In this document: positions 48,084-59,700 of the stretch, piece after piece | Position numbering within the stretch: the stretch's first letter is position 1 | Layout: the number at the start of each line of letters is the position of its first letter | Assembly: GCA_020310875.1 (NCBI GenBank) | Contig: CM035417.1 | Span: forward strand, 84,538,917-84,602,916 | From: Ceratopteris richardii | Taxonomy: Eukaryota > Streptophyta > Polypodiopsida > Polypodiales > Pteridaceae | Direction: 5' to 3' | Length of the DNA stretch: 64,000 nt | The notes under the pieces: generated by a model | The model's input: only the letters and a program-made list of their open reading frames with translations | The model's database searches: none | Told to the model about the DNA's origin: nothing | Made by a program: the position numbers and the translations under genes

Positions 48084-49661
48084 ATGGCTGGAAGTATGTA
48101 CAAGCACACAAATCAAGGGATCTTGGCCTGTTGTATGGAAGAGGATGAGTACGCAAAATGGTTGCAATTAGCACATGTAGGTGCATTAGAGCAACACTAT
48201 TCAAAGCCACGAACCCTACAAACACTAAGGAGACTAGGAGTACATTGGCCAACTATGGAAGCTGATGTCCAAAGGTTGTGCAAGGAATGCCCAATCTGCT
48301 GCACTAAACCACCTGTGGAACATGCCACTCTTTATCAAGTATCCATAGTGCCAGATTGGAGTGAACCACTAGTATCCTTCCTGAGGACGAAAACATTCCC
48401 TCCAGACATGACTCTGGCTAGGAAAAGGAGTTTAGAACAAGAAGCCCAGGATTACTCACTCATTGGTGATAATCTCTACAAGCGTGGTAAGGATGGTTAC
48501 CTGAGACTATGTATCCATGAGAGTGAGTATCTCAAGATCTTAGACACTGCTCACCAAGGTGTAGCAGGAGGACACTTTGGACCAGATCGGGTGATCAAGG
48601 CAATACTATTTGCGGGCTTCTGGTGGCCGACCCTTCACATGGATGCACATACCTATGTGAAACGCTGTGATGTCTGTCAGAGAACTCAATATCCTATACG
48701 TAAAGATGAGATGCCACTGAAACCTATGATGGGTGGGCGTGCATTCTCTAAGTGGGGAATAGACTTCGTAGGTCCTATTAATCCCCCAGCTAAGGGTTCC
48801 CATGCAGAATATATCATTGTTGCGACAGACTATCTAACAAAGTGGGTAGAGGTAAAAGCCACAACGAAGAACGATGCTCAAACAACTGCTAAATTCTTGT
48901 TTGAGAATGTATTCACAAGATACGGGCTACCTATAGAGTTAGTAAGTGATAGAGGCACTCACTTCTTAAATGAAGTAATTGAAAATCTGCTCCAAGAATT
49001 CTTGGTAGTTCATAAGAAGTCTGCCCCCTACCACCCACAAGCTAATGGGCAAGCCAAAAGCACAAACAAGATTCTGTGCAATGTGTTGACCAAGCTCGTG
49101 AATAATAAACGCTCTGATTGGGACAAACAGCTACACCATGCTGTTTGGGCATACCGAGTCGCCTACAAAACGGTAGTCCAAGCCACCCCCTTTCAGATGG
49201 TGTTTGGCCAAAATGCAGTGTTACCATTGGACTTCTTGATACCTACATTGAAGGTAGCACAAGAGCACGAATGGACGGGTCATGAAATCTCCTCTAGACT
49301 TTTTGACCTTGAACGATTAGGAGAAACAAGACTAAGGGCAGCTGCAGGGATATATGCAGCTAAGAAACGATAGAAGGCGTATTTTGATGCCCACGTTAAG
49401 GATAAAGGTTTAAAGGCAGGCGACTTAATTTTAGTCTACACATTGAAGCAACATGCGAGGAAATTGGAGAAGAGAGGCTACGGACCTATGATCATTAACA
49501 GAATCTCAACAAGTGGAGCAGTGCAACTAGCCACATTAGAAGGCGATGTTCTCCCAAGTTATATCAGCGGATGCAGAGTCAAGTTGTATCAGGAACCTCT
49601 CACAGAGGAAATGCTAAGTCGACTTAATACTGCTAAGAAACGCAAAGAGGAAGAAAAGTGA
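48084..49661 (+). CDS. Gypsy K integrase
   Basis: An N-terminal HHCC zinc motif (HQGVAGGHF through YVKRCDVCQR, about 48550-48680) is followed by the catalytic-core words WGIDFVGPINPPAKG, VATDYLTKW and LVSDRGTHF. After them come the usual APYHPQANGQ stretch and the tail (RGYGPMIINRISTSGAVQLA, ISGCRVKLY). The tail runs into the charged linker of the next module. Closely related to, but distinct from, the integrase of gypsy L. Confidence 0.9.
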
Positions 49662-49706
49662 ATTCGAGAAGAAGCTCAAGCAGAAGCCCTAGAGCGCATA
49701 CGGAGA

Positions 49707-50933
49707 ATGAAATTAAGAAGACAAGGTAGAGAGCACCCTAAGCAAGATGCATATGTAGATCAAGGATATGGCGTGGCTATGTGTGAAGTTTCAGGTATTA
49801 GCTCACAGAGGATAACTGATCGACGTCCTTTCATAACCTTAGATATAGGACAAGGAAAGAGTGCAAGGACTGTAAGAGCCTTGATTGACTCAGGTGCAGC
49901 CACTAGTGCTGTTAAATTGTCCTACTGTCAAGAGTTGCAATTAACTGTCAATCCTGTGGAAGCATATCTCATAGGATTGGGAGGCGTGGAAACCCCTTGC
50001 ATAGGCGAGGTGGAACTTCCCCTCTATATTCATGATGAGGCAATGACAGTTAAAGTACTAGTATGTCAAGATGAGGACCTCACTGAACCCCTTGTCTTGG
50101 GTCAAGACTGGATCTATGGCCAAGCAGTCAACTTAAACCTAAGAAGTGGACTTCTTCAGGTATGGGTGAATCAAACTAGAATTACAATTGAGTTAAATAA
50201 TGGAGCACTCAAGGAACTAGGAAAGGCACAGACTCCTGGTCCCTCCAGGGGTACACATGAAGTTGACCATGCTGTTCTTGTCCAAGGCTATGTGATACAG
50301 AAGAACGAAGATCTCAAAGAAGGAGTCAAAACCACAATGGAACTCCCTTCTTTTCCAAAGGCCAGAAGGAGGCAGCAACTCAGGGCAGATCAATCACTGA
50401 AGACTCTCCAGGCGAGAGACCAAAAGAACGCGCGAAGCAGAACAACTCAGCCGATGAAACAAATGTGGGTGTGGAAAGACGATCTGCGTACCGTAACTAA
50501 GTCGCAACAACGGGCTCAACTTCCTATTAGTAATCAACGACTTGATGCTAATAAGAGGACTCCTAAAACCTCTGTTGAGAAAGTGAAATCCATTTGGGTA
50601 CCCAAGAAGTCGATGAAGGCTGACCCACAATCAAGACAAATTTGGGTGCCTAAGGCTTGCTTGCGGGCTCAACTATCCCCACATAATTCACATCATACAC
50701 GACAGGGTTCACTCGCTCAAGCAGCCGCCGCCCACTCTTGTCTGATACACTCGAACACACTACCACCTAGAAGCACGCACAGACTCACACGTAAATGGGT
50801 CCCAATGACACAACAACTCCCAGCAGAATTACTCATGCAACCCTCCCGAATCTCCACAAAACCAAGACCAAAAGCCATTCATGGTGTTTGGCAGCCTAAG
50901 ACTTGTAATAAACCCCCCAACCCCAATCTATGA
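49707..50933 (+). CDS. Second retropepsin-like domain and WVPK-repeat region of gypsy K
   Basis: After the integrase tail and a Lys/Glu-rich linker comes a domain with ALIDSGAATSAVKLSY (LIDSGA at 49881-49898) and EPLVLGQDWIYG (near 50085-50120). That is the two-motif pattern of an aspartic protease half: DSGA, then a hydrophobic-Gly strand about 70 residues on. It is separate from the protease at the end of gag. The C-terminal half is basic, rich in Gln, Lys and Arg. It carries five spaced copies of a WVPK-like word, with the Trp codons at 50466, 50595, 50643, 50796 and 50889. Function is unknown. Gypsy L has a retropepsin-like domain in the same place. Confidence 0.75.
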   Translation: MKLRRQGREHPKQDAYVDQGYGVAMCEVSGISSQRITDRRPFITLDIGQGKSARTVRALIDSGAATSAVKLSYCQELQLTVNPVEAYLIGLGGVETPCIGEVELPLYIHDEAMTVKVLVCQDEDLTEPLVLGQDWIYGQAVNLNLRSGLLQVWVNQTRITIELNNGALKELGKAQTPGPSRGTHEVDHAVLVQGYVIQKNEDLKEGVKTTMELPSFPKARRRQQLRADQSLKTLQARDQKNARSRTTQPMKQMWVWKDDLRTVTKSQQRAQLPISNQRLDANKRTPKTSVEKVKSIWVPKKSMKADPQSRQIWVPKACLRAQLSPHNSHHTRQGSLAQAAAAHSCLIHSNTLPPRSTHRLTRKWVPMTQQLPAELLMQPSRISTKPRPKAIHGVWQPKTCNKPPNPNL

Positions 50934-51111
50934 ATTCATCTCCACTTACTAACTGCATTAGTCAGACAGTGCATCTTTCCATCTAGCTCCTAGGACTATC
51001 CAGGCATTAACTATACACACTGTCAGCGTGCACTTACTAACCACTGACTCATCATCTACTTCACGTTAATGTTGTAACGGGGACAACAACGGGTTTATTC
51101 TGTCCATTACG

Positions 51112-54100
51112 ATGTTAACACCTAGTTCTATATTCTCACAGAACCAACAAGCAAGCAGGGCCATGGCAGAAGCCGGAGGTGCCAGTTCTCACGCCGGATC
51201 CAGCGCACAGATTGTGGATATAGAAACACTCCTCCTCGAACCACATCTCACTGAAAGACCGCAAGAACTTCAAGCTGTGCATGTACTCCCAGTTCAGGAT
51301 CCTCCCCAGGGGCACACCTCTCAAGTGGGCAAACACGCTCATTGGTTCAGTGATGTTGTAGGACCATTGGGTGATGGAAACTATTTTTGGGAAGCTGAAT
51401 TGGAGTTTAATGGTAAATGGGGACGCTACCATTTTTTCACGCGCGAATTTGAGAGCTATCAGAATGCCGAAGTCATGCGTTCAGTATGGACCAAAGCTGG
51501 CTTGGACAGTTATTTCAGAGCCCACTTACCGAAGCCAGATTTCTTACGTTGTTCTTATCTTATCAGTACCATCACTCCTAGCAGGGCCAAGGGAGGCGAC
51601 AGCACTTTTGTGTTACCCTCACTGTTGCCGGGTCACGAACTTAAAAGATTCAAATTGACCCTCAATCTGGTACGAGAAGCATTGGGCATGTATGGTATGC
51701 ACATTCCTACTGAAAAGGAAACAATGATTCCAAGTAGAATGAAACATAAAGATCTCAATAAGCTGAAGGACATGGTAGCAATGACACCGACCATCACTCT
51801 TCACCTACGGACCGTCATGCAGCATTTTGCTTTCCCCGCACAGGAAAGATTCACCATGCCCCCAAAAAAGATATGGTTTAGCTTGTATTTAGGAGAGACA
51901 GAAAACCTCCCTATCAACGTACCACATTGGATCATAGATCAGATTCACCTAGCCCATCAACGGTGGAACAAGAAACAGAAAAATATGCTCCACGGATGTT
52001 GTGCTCTGACCAAGATAATCTATCGATGTCTAGCCTATGACGTGCCTATTCAGCGGGCACTCGTATGGTCCCGGGCCCAGGAATTCCAGAGAAGGCTATC
52101 AGCGGCAGGTCCTCCATCAAAGAAGATGAGAGGGGGAGTCCAATTACCCTGCGCTCAACCAAGGGGAGCCACCACTACACTAGAGATTACCCCTCCCCAG
52201 ACACGACGCATTAGACCATTCACCATTCGGCTACCAAGACCAAGTATAGAGGGACCCAATCTGGTGTTTCCACCCGTCCCATCGGACTTGGAATTCCCAC
52301 AGGGCTTTACTCTCACTGATCTCACTGATGAAGAAGTGGCTAGACTAATCTACGACTCTAATCTCGAAACGGAAACAGAGCGAGCTCAAGAACCACAAAC
52401 CCATACCACAACGCCAGCCCCCACCCAACCGCAAGTTGTAGAAGTCGACGTCGATGAACAAGAGACCGAACAAGGGGAAGAAACCTACGAAGAACAAGAG
52501 TATGATGAACTTTCAGAGTTAGCAAGTGCCCCCGCGTATTCGGCACAAATAAAAAGACTATATCGAACCATGCAGCTAGTTCAAGAACAGCATAAAATGT
52601 CACTTGAAGCAGGCAAGAAACTCATGAACCAATTGCTGGCAGAGGAAGGTGTGGATGATATGTTCATCGAGTCCATCAACCTACATGCAGATGCAGTAGG
52701 ATTGGATGAGGCCATTCATGAGGCAATGGCCTACATTCACCGATTTGAGAAAGGAATTCCCGCCCGTCCCATGAGATCCGGGAAACAAATTCATATCAAT
52801 GTATCAGCACCAGGAGATACAACGCAAGCAGACGAACATCAGGAAGCACCACTATCACCACCCTCCCCACCTCTCACTACACAACTCACTCCACCACATG
52901 ACACTATCACCACCACATCCTCTACCACCACAATCGTCATGGGAATTCCACTCTCTCCGGGAATCCAATTCGGGGGAGTCACCATGCCCACTTTCACCAC
53001 TCTCTTCACTACCGTCACATCCACCCCACCCACGATCCCCATCTACACGGTCACTCAAACATTTGACACTATGGAAACATCTCCTGCCACTGCACCACTC
53101 CCTCCCCCCATGCCACCTCCATCTCCCATACCCCCTCCACCCACATCCCCACTTGCATCCACATCATTCACAACTCCCTTTCCCGCCCCCATTCCCCCTG
53201 CATCTTCACCCCTCCCCGCATCATTTAATGTACATAGTATATTCCTAGCTTTAAATCAATGTGTCTATCAACTTCAGAATGAGTACATAGCTCTGGACGA
53301 CCGATATCAACAACTGACAACAAATCACCAGAACTTACAAAGGCAACTTACAATTCTTGAAGAGGAAAATGCAGATGTGAATCAACGTTATACAACGCTT
53401 GAGCAGGCTCACCAAACACTACTAGAGGCACCCCAACCATCGAAAGAATCAGGCGTCAAACAACTAGAAGCCTTGCTCGAAGTATACTAGGCCGATAACC
53501 TACGAGTCAGACGTAACTTGGCGCTACTCAGGAAACATATGGCCACAGCACTTGAAGAGAACAAGAGACTGCAGAAACAAAATGAAGAGAATCTGGAAGC
53601 GGCAATGGAAGGCTCTCCCCACGAGATAGATCCAGAGCAGTTCAAAGCAGTTCCCTCGGAGACGATGAAAACCATTTTGGAAAGCTATGCAGATCTTCTA
53701 GAAGCCCATGATGACTTGGAAAGAGAACGTGACACACTACGGAGCAGACTTAAGGAACAGGAAGAACAACCGAAGAGTGTCCCATCAACCTCTACCTCAG
53801 ACGAGGTAAAGGCCTTAACTAAGTAGGTGGCAGAATTACAAAAGAGGTTACTGACATACGAGAGGCAGCCCTCTCCAGTAGTAGAACCAGAGCCAGAAGA
53901 GTTGGTCCCTATTGAGGTAGATGATTCGTACGAAGAACCGTATGTTCCTATGCCGATGCCAGGAGGGCAACGAACCTTAGAGGGACTAGACACCTTGGAA
54001 GTGGAAGCATCCGAGTGGCTTCAGACACTGGAAAAGACAGCGAACACCCACGAAGAACGGGTGGCCATTCAGATCCAATCACTAGCGAACCTAGAAGAAA

Positions 54101-54950
54101 CTGTCATAAAGTCAGAATATTTCAGAAGCATGTCTCATCATAGATGGATCGGCACCAATAATGACCAATATGTGCCGTACTGCATACTTTTGGCCGATTA
54201 CAACGCTGAGATTCAACGACAATGCGGCAAGCCTCCCACATTTGCTACACAATTTGGTCCAGATGATATACCGGAAAGTGCTAGTCGTGGGTCCATCCAT
54301 CAACCCACCTGGAGGATCAGGCTTTTGGAAACATATCCTGAAATGGTCCGAACCTGGAATAATATGCCGTTGTTTATTAAATATAATCCTTGTTACGTTC
54401 CAGTTCTTCGACGATGCACATGGCCTGAATTCACTATTGCCGTCAGAGACATCAAAGCCTGCGCAAAATGGTTAAATTACGTTTATCTAGCACCTCCACG
54501 AGGACCCCCCACGGTGAACTACATGATTTCTACAATCCGTCACTAGAGCATTCGGCTACACAATAATCCCGATGTGATGGCCCAGATGTGTATGAAAATA
54601 TTTGAATTAATGCTGATCACTTTCAGGACGTTTAAGAACATTAAGGACCCCCACTTCTCAGGAGCAGGCTTCGTGACAGGAAACGAGGATCTGGTGTACG
54701 ATATGAGTACCACCCCCTCAATTGAAGTAATATATGCTTGGCACGCCAGAATCAAGTACCTCCCAGCCTTCTTTAAACAAACATTTGAGGAGATGTTCAT
54801 CACAAGATTCTAGGAATATTACTCCGAAATCTTTATACCCAGACCATCACATCTCCTCCAATTATTTGCTGTGGAGAGAACTATTTACTCAGAACAATTG
54901 AGGGTGCCTCATCCAGATGTTCCCGGACCTGTGAATTAGGATGATTTGCT
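51112..54950 (+). CDS. Gypsy K third ORF region (unknown function, coiled coil)
   Basis: A large sense-strand coding region follows the integrase module. An N-terminal globular part (about 51290-52110) has FPAQERFTMPPKKIW, PHWIIDQIHLAHQRW and CCALTKIIYRCLAY. A Pro/Thr/Ser-rich linker follows (about 52380-53230). A Gln/Leu/Glu-rich coiled coil comes next (about 53233-53810). The C-terminal globular part (about 54050-54950) has PLFIKYNPCYVPVLRR, DIKACAKWLNY and PTVNYMISTIRH. I see no signal peptide or clear membrane segment, so it does not look like an envelope. Gypsy L encodes a homologue in the same position. It has a few breaks. Confidence 0.75.
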
Positions 54951-55076
54951 CACAGATCTAGCACGCGGCTTACGACTGGAAGAACACCACCTAGCCTCCG
55001 ATGTCGTCCAATATTATGTTCAAAAACCCTCTAGACAAGGGTCTGTCAGGGGCGACAGACGCGAGAGTGGGGGGGG
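54951..55076 (+). other. End of gypsy K with polypurine tract
   Basis: A short Arg/Gly/Ser-coding tail leads into GAGAGTGGGGGGGG (about 55062-55076), the polypurine tract directly before the 3' LTR. Confidence 0.8.
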
Positions 55077-55772
55077 TGTTGGCAGCAGTCGGGGAACCGA
55101 AGGAGCCACAAGACGAAGAGAGTCAGAGCGAAGGGACAGCACAAGCAGACATGGCAGTCAAAGAAGATCTGGAAAATAGGCCATCTAAATTTTTTAGACA
55201 TCAAGGAGTTGAGCACACAAGAAGAAAGAGCAAGTAGGGAGCTCAAAGAGGTGTATGACAAATCAAGAGAGAAAATCCCTACACAAATAGTGATTTTAAT
55301 CACTGAACACCATTGTAAATACCATTTCATATTTTTGTAGCTCCATTTTGTGCAAGCCAAGGAGTCCTTGAGCTTGAGGAGCTTTAGAAGTATCTACCTG
55401 CCAATTTTCGTATTTTTTAGATCTCGTTTGAGCCCTGAAATAAGCCCTGGAACCTAATTTTTAACTAGGCCGGACACTAGGTCTGAACAGGGCCAAAGCT
55501 AGTCAAAAACTATAAAAGGACCTAGAGAGCTCATTTTTGAGGTTGGATTGTAATTGAAATGAACTTGTGAGAGCTTTTTTTGAAAGTAATCTAAGAAATC
55601 CATTGCTTCTCATTCTTTCTCTTGCCGTGTGTGCGCGCGTGTGTGTATGTGTGTGCATGTTTGTGTGCTTCTCACTCACGCACTTGTGTCTCCACTTACT
55701 CGAGGTCTTCATACCATCCTCACGTCTTCCCGGATTGACATTAAAGGAGGTGCTACTCATCACGGAGCTACA
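55077..55772 (+). repeat. 3' LTR of gypsy K (696 bp)
   Basis: Same length as the 5' copy, with about 9 substitutions by hand count. The TATA box is at 55511-55519. TAGGG follows at 55773-55777. Confidence 0.97.
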
Positions 55773-55777
55773 TAGGG

Positions 55778-55889
55778 GGAGACCCTTCATCCCTTCCCCA
55801 TGCAACATATGTGGATTGCCTAATCACACTATAGATGAGTGTTATAGGAACTTCAAGAATCAGAGAGGAAGAGGATATCAAAGAGGTGG
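55778..55889 (+). pseudogene. Copia J gag, part resuming after gypsy K
   Basis: The nucleocapsid knuckle CNICGLPNHTIDEC (CX2CX4HX4C) and NFKNQRGRGYQRGG correspond to copia G Gag just past the point where K inserted. The match ends where the gypsy L LTR begins. Confidence 0.85.
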
Positions 55890-56707
55890 TGTTTGTTGTT
55901 ACCCTTTGGAGTTGTCCTCTCCAATCATTATAGAATAAAGGATCAACTACACATCTTTAAATTGTCAATCCAGGAAGTATGCAAAGACCACAACCCCTTC
56001 TAGTTAATGGAATCCAAGAATAAGGATTAAGATGATTGTTTTTTTGAGAAATTATGAAGAAGGAGAGAAATATCTAGGGTTTTGATTATCTTGAGTTACA
56101 ACAGCATTTTCAATGATCTTTGTGCCTAAAGTGTGCCATGTTCTCTGTAGAATACAAATATGAAGTCAAATTTCAAAAACATTACCTATATCACACAGAT
56201 GAGACAATCGCGATTCTGTGAAAACTGAGAATTTCCATTTCCAGCTTTGTTCTTCTGCACTTTCTTACTCAATACACTAAGAATCACCTCTCTTCATACA
56301 TCTTACTCAGAACTACACAACTGAAGCTCACAAATTCCATGGATCACACAAAGAATAGACTCAACAAATCAAAAGAATGAACATTAAAGGGAGAAACACG
56401 ATTTTCTGCAGGAGAGCTCTTCAAGTTACTTGGATAGCAAAAATAATACAACCAACCCTCTCAAAATAGAGGAAATTATCTTTTATACATTTTCAAGTGT
56501 CCCTTTTCACACTTGAGTTTTGGTCTTTTTCCCTTCTAATCTAAAAATATGCTATCAAAGAGCTTCCAAAAATTCTAGAAAAAATACATATGATTCTAAT
56601 TTACATGAGGAAGACTCTTTCTCATTTTTACATCATTTGTATAAATATTTCTACAAGTTTTTGACATTTTACAAATAATTTCCCTTCAAAAAATGCTTCT
56701 TCTAACA
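55890..56707 (-). repeat. 3' LTR of gypsy L (outer end approximate)
   Basis: In minus orientation it starts TGTTAGAAGAAGC right after the purine tract and ends near AACAACAAACA, where copia J gag sequence stops. A TATA box, GTATAAAAG, lies near 56484-56492. The outer boundary is inferred from the J junction. Confidence 0.7.
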
Positions 56708-56720
56708 TTCTTCCCCTCCT
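56708..56720 (-). other. Polypurine tract of gypsy L
   Basis: The minus strand reads AGGAGGGGAAGAA immediately before the LTR. Confidence 0.85.
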
Positions 56721-56776
56721 AGACTTTTTGGCTCCTGACAAAAATGATTATTGCTGATATGTAGTGAGAGCTTCCT

Positions 56777-59700
56777 TCATTTCTTTTTTCTTTGATAAAC
56801 CTGTGACAATAGATCATGACTTTTCCTTTCTGTAATGTTCAAATTATTCACCATCTCAAATAAAGCTTTTCTCCATTGTACAACTACTTCTGGTTTGTCT
56901 ATCACATCCTTCTTCAAGTATTCTGTATATGCAGCTTCATATGCAGTCCCCAAAAATACTGTTCTATTGTAATAAGCCATTAAGCAAATCCTGTCTGGAG
57001 TTTCACTTAGATCAAAAAGTAAAGCATCAGTAGGTGAATTGAATCCAATATAATTGAGAGTTCTAACATGTGTATCTGTAAATGTTTCTATACATGCCAT
57101 TATGAGTCACATCACTCTGATTGATAGAATGCAGGCTAGATCATTGACATCTTTATATGTAGATATAACAGACTCTGTTGTATCAACCATATATTTCTTT
57201 GTTGGCCATGTTCCTGCTTTAGGTCCTGCTATCTTTGGAAAGTTAAGCCATTTTGCAAGAATCTGCCCTACATTTCTTATTTCCCAAAACACTATCCATT
57301 CCCTTCTCCTTGCTACTGGACAATAGGCTGGATTGATCTTAAGCTGAATAGGTGCCTCTTTCCATATCTTCTTGCACTCCTTGTTGACATCGAACCATCT
57401 TTTCCTCCATTTAGGATTAGCCTTTTCAAATAATTCCTTAGTGACATAAATATCCTCCTCATATTCCAAATACTTGTTTGATGGTAGTCCTACCCTTGCA
57501 AACTGGTAATTTTTAATACTCTCCATTATCATACAAAATGGTATACCTAGACCATCTGCTGCCCAATGGTGTTGGTCTGGGTTTATTCCTTTGTTGAGAG
57601 CAAAATTCATAATCTGTTCTTCATACTCATTATGCATTTTTTTGATAAATTCCATTCTAGATTACCTTTCTGTTAAAAGTTTTTGAACAAACTCATCTGA
57701 ATATTCTTCAACAGCTGCTTTGTCTTCTTGTTCATCAAAGTGTTGAGTTCTTTTATCTTCTCCCCCTTCATATTCCTCTGCTTGTGTGGTTACTACCTGC
57801 TCTTCAACCTGTTTTTGTGGATTTTCCAATTTTTTCTATAGCTCCTCCACCATCAACATTAAGCTTTGATTTTGAGATATCCATAACTCTTTTTCTGATT
57901 TCCACTTACTTCTTTCTTTTTCTATACTCAATTGCCATTCACTCCTTTCTTTTTCTATATCCAAATGTAATTTATTGTATCCTCTCATTGAGCTAGCAGC
58001 ATGTACACTGGCCTGCTTCTCCATTTCTTTGACCTCTTTCAATTCTGCTTGTAGTCTTAGAAATTCTTTATTCAACTCCTCCCTCTCATCCTGTGTTATT
58101 TGTTCAATCTTACTTTCTTCTTTCATTTGGGCTTCTTCCATCAATAATCTGTTTATATCTTCATTTGCTTTGACCATAATCTGATATGAGCTTTGAAGTG
58201 TTCTGAATCTTCCTTCCATTTTCTTCAACTCCAATTCAATTTTGCTACTATGCTCCATCTGTTTAGCACATTTGTCCTCAAGAAATTGAATTTTATTTTG
58301 TTGTTGAACCTCAGTGCTTCCAATGAAATTATCCTTTTAGTCAAATCCTCATTTCTTTCCTGGACAACCCTCAGCTTGTCCTCTAATTGTTCCTTTTCTT
58401 TCTTTTTCTCAGTAATAATTCTACTACCTTTCACAAACTCTAATTCAGCCACCATTCCTGATATAATCATGTTTCTACTAGATGGTCTGAATTGCTCTAT
58501 ATTGCTCATGATAATTTTACAAGCAGACCTGATATCCTTGGGTATCCTTTCTAACCCAGCTTCTAGCTCCACTTGCTTCACTTCTATCTGCTTTTCTTCT
58601 TTGCAGTCATTTTCTTCTTCATCTTCTTCCTCATATTCTATGACCTGATTCTCCTGCTCTTCACATCCCTTTTCTCCTTTCATTTCTTCTGCCTTCTTTT
58701 CCTCAATTTCCTATTGTCTTCCTTGGGTATCTGGTCTTTCCTCTTCCTGTACTTTTTTATCATGAGTTGAGGCTGGTTCACTCTCTGCTGAGATCTTTAT
58801 CTGATCATTTAATTTCTGCTCCTTTTGCCCTTCCTCCTGCTCATCTATGTCCATAAAATCCAATTCTTCTTCCTTTTCCTGATCTTCTGTAGTTGTGAAC
58901 TCTTTATTATGATTTAGATCATAAAGTATCTCTTCTATACTTTGGTTTATTTCTTTTTCTGTATTCCCTTCTTTAACCTCTTTGAAATCCACTTTTTCCA
59001 ATACTTCCTCTGTTTCTTCAATTTGATCTTTATCTTCTTTATTGTACACTGAGCTGCATATCTGAGCTTCCTTTTCTACTTCTAGCTTTTCCTCATTTAG
59101 TTTCAAATAGGTTTGCTGAGATGGTTTTGTCCATATTGCTTTAAACCTTGTGTCCACCAATCTACTACTGAACTCTTTCCTTGCTTCGACCTCTTCTTCC
59201 CTCACTATTTTTTTACCTTTAAATATCCTTTTCTCCTCCCCAGGGCTAACTTGTTTTGCTGCTTCTTCATGGACCTATATTCCTTGTGACTTCTGGCTCA
59301 TATCTTCTAATGTTTTGCTTTTTTCAGAGGCTTGTACTGTCACTATTGGTGTTTTAGGTACTGAGAAATTTAAACTTTTCAAAAGAAAGTTCTCAATGTC
59401 ACTTTTTGAATCTGAAGTAAACTGTGAGGAATTGACTATCCCTTGTTTTTCCATTCTATGTTCTTCTAATGCAATTGATTCTTCCCGATTCTTTTCTTCT
59501 AATGACAATTTTATTGATTCCTCCGTCTATACCTGTTCAACTACTTTTCCCTTATTCTTCTTGGTTAACTTCTTTTTTTGAACAGGTTTTTTCTGAACCT
59601 TCTTCTTCACCACTAATGTAGTTATGGTTTCAAGAGGACCTTGTAACTCCTTGAAATATGCAAGAAATTCCACTTCCTTTTTAACAAATACTTCTTCTGT

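Larger units (their letters stand above)
38891..55777 (+). mobile_element. Ty3/gypsy element K (16.9 kb), with TAGGG target duplication
   Basis: Identical-length 696-bp LTRs (38896-39591 and 55077-55772) frame a very long element. TAGGG flanks it at 38891-38895 and 55773-55777. The primer site matches tRNA-Asp. The order is leader with CpG-rich repeats, long gag with protease, RT-RNase H, integrase, integrase tail with a second retropepsin-like domain, then a large third ORF and polypurine tract. LTRs differ at about 9 of 696 positions (1.3%, hand count) with no indels, so it is the youngest datable insertion here. Length and primer suggest the Ogre/Tat/Athila group. It looks near whole, with about five breaks. 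Confidence 0.95.

Noticed and set aside
51112-54950. Retroviral-type envelope gene in gypsy K
   Set aside because: No signal peptide, no clear membrane helix and no glycosylated ectodomain pattern seen; the coiled coil is flanked by soluble-looking domains.
58193-58648. Ser/Phe-rich open frame, plus strand
   Set aside because: It is the antisense shadow of the Glu/Lys-rich coiled coil of gypsy L.
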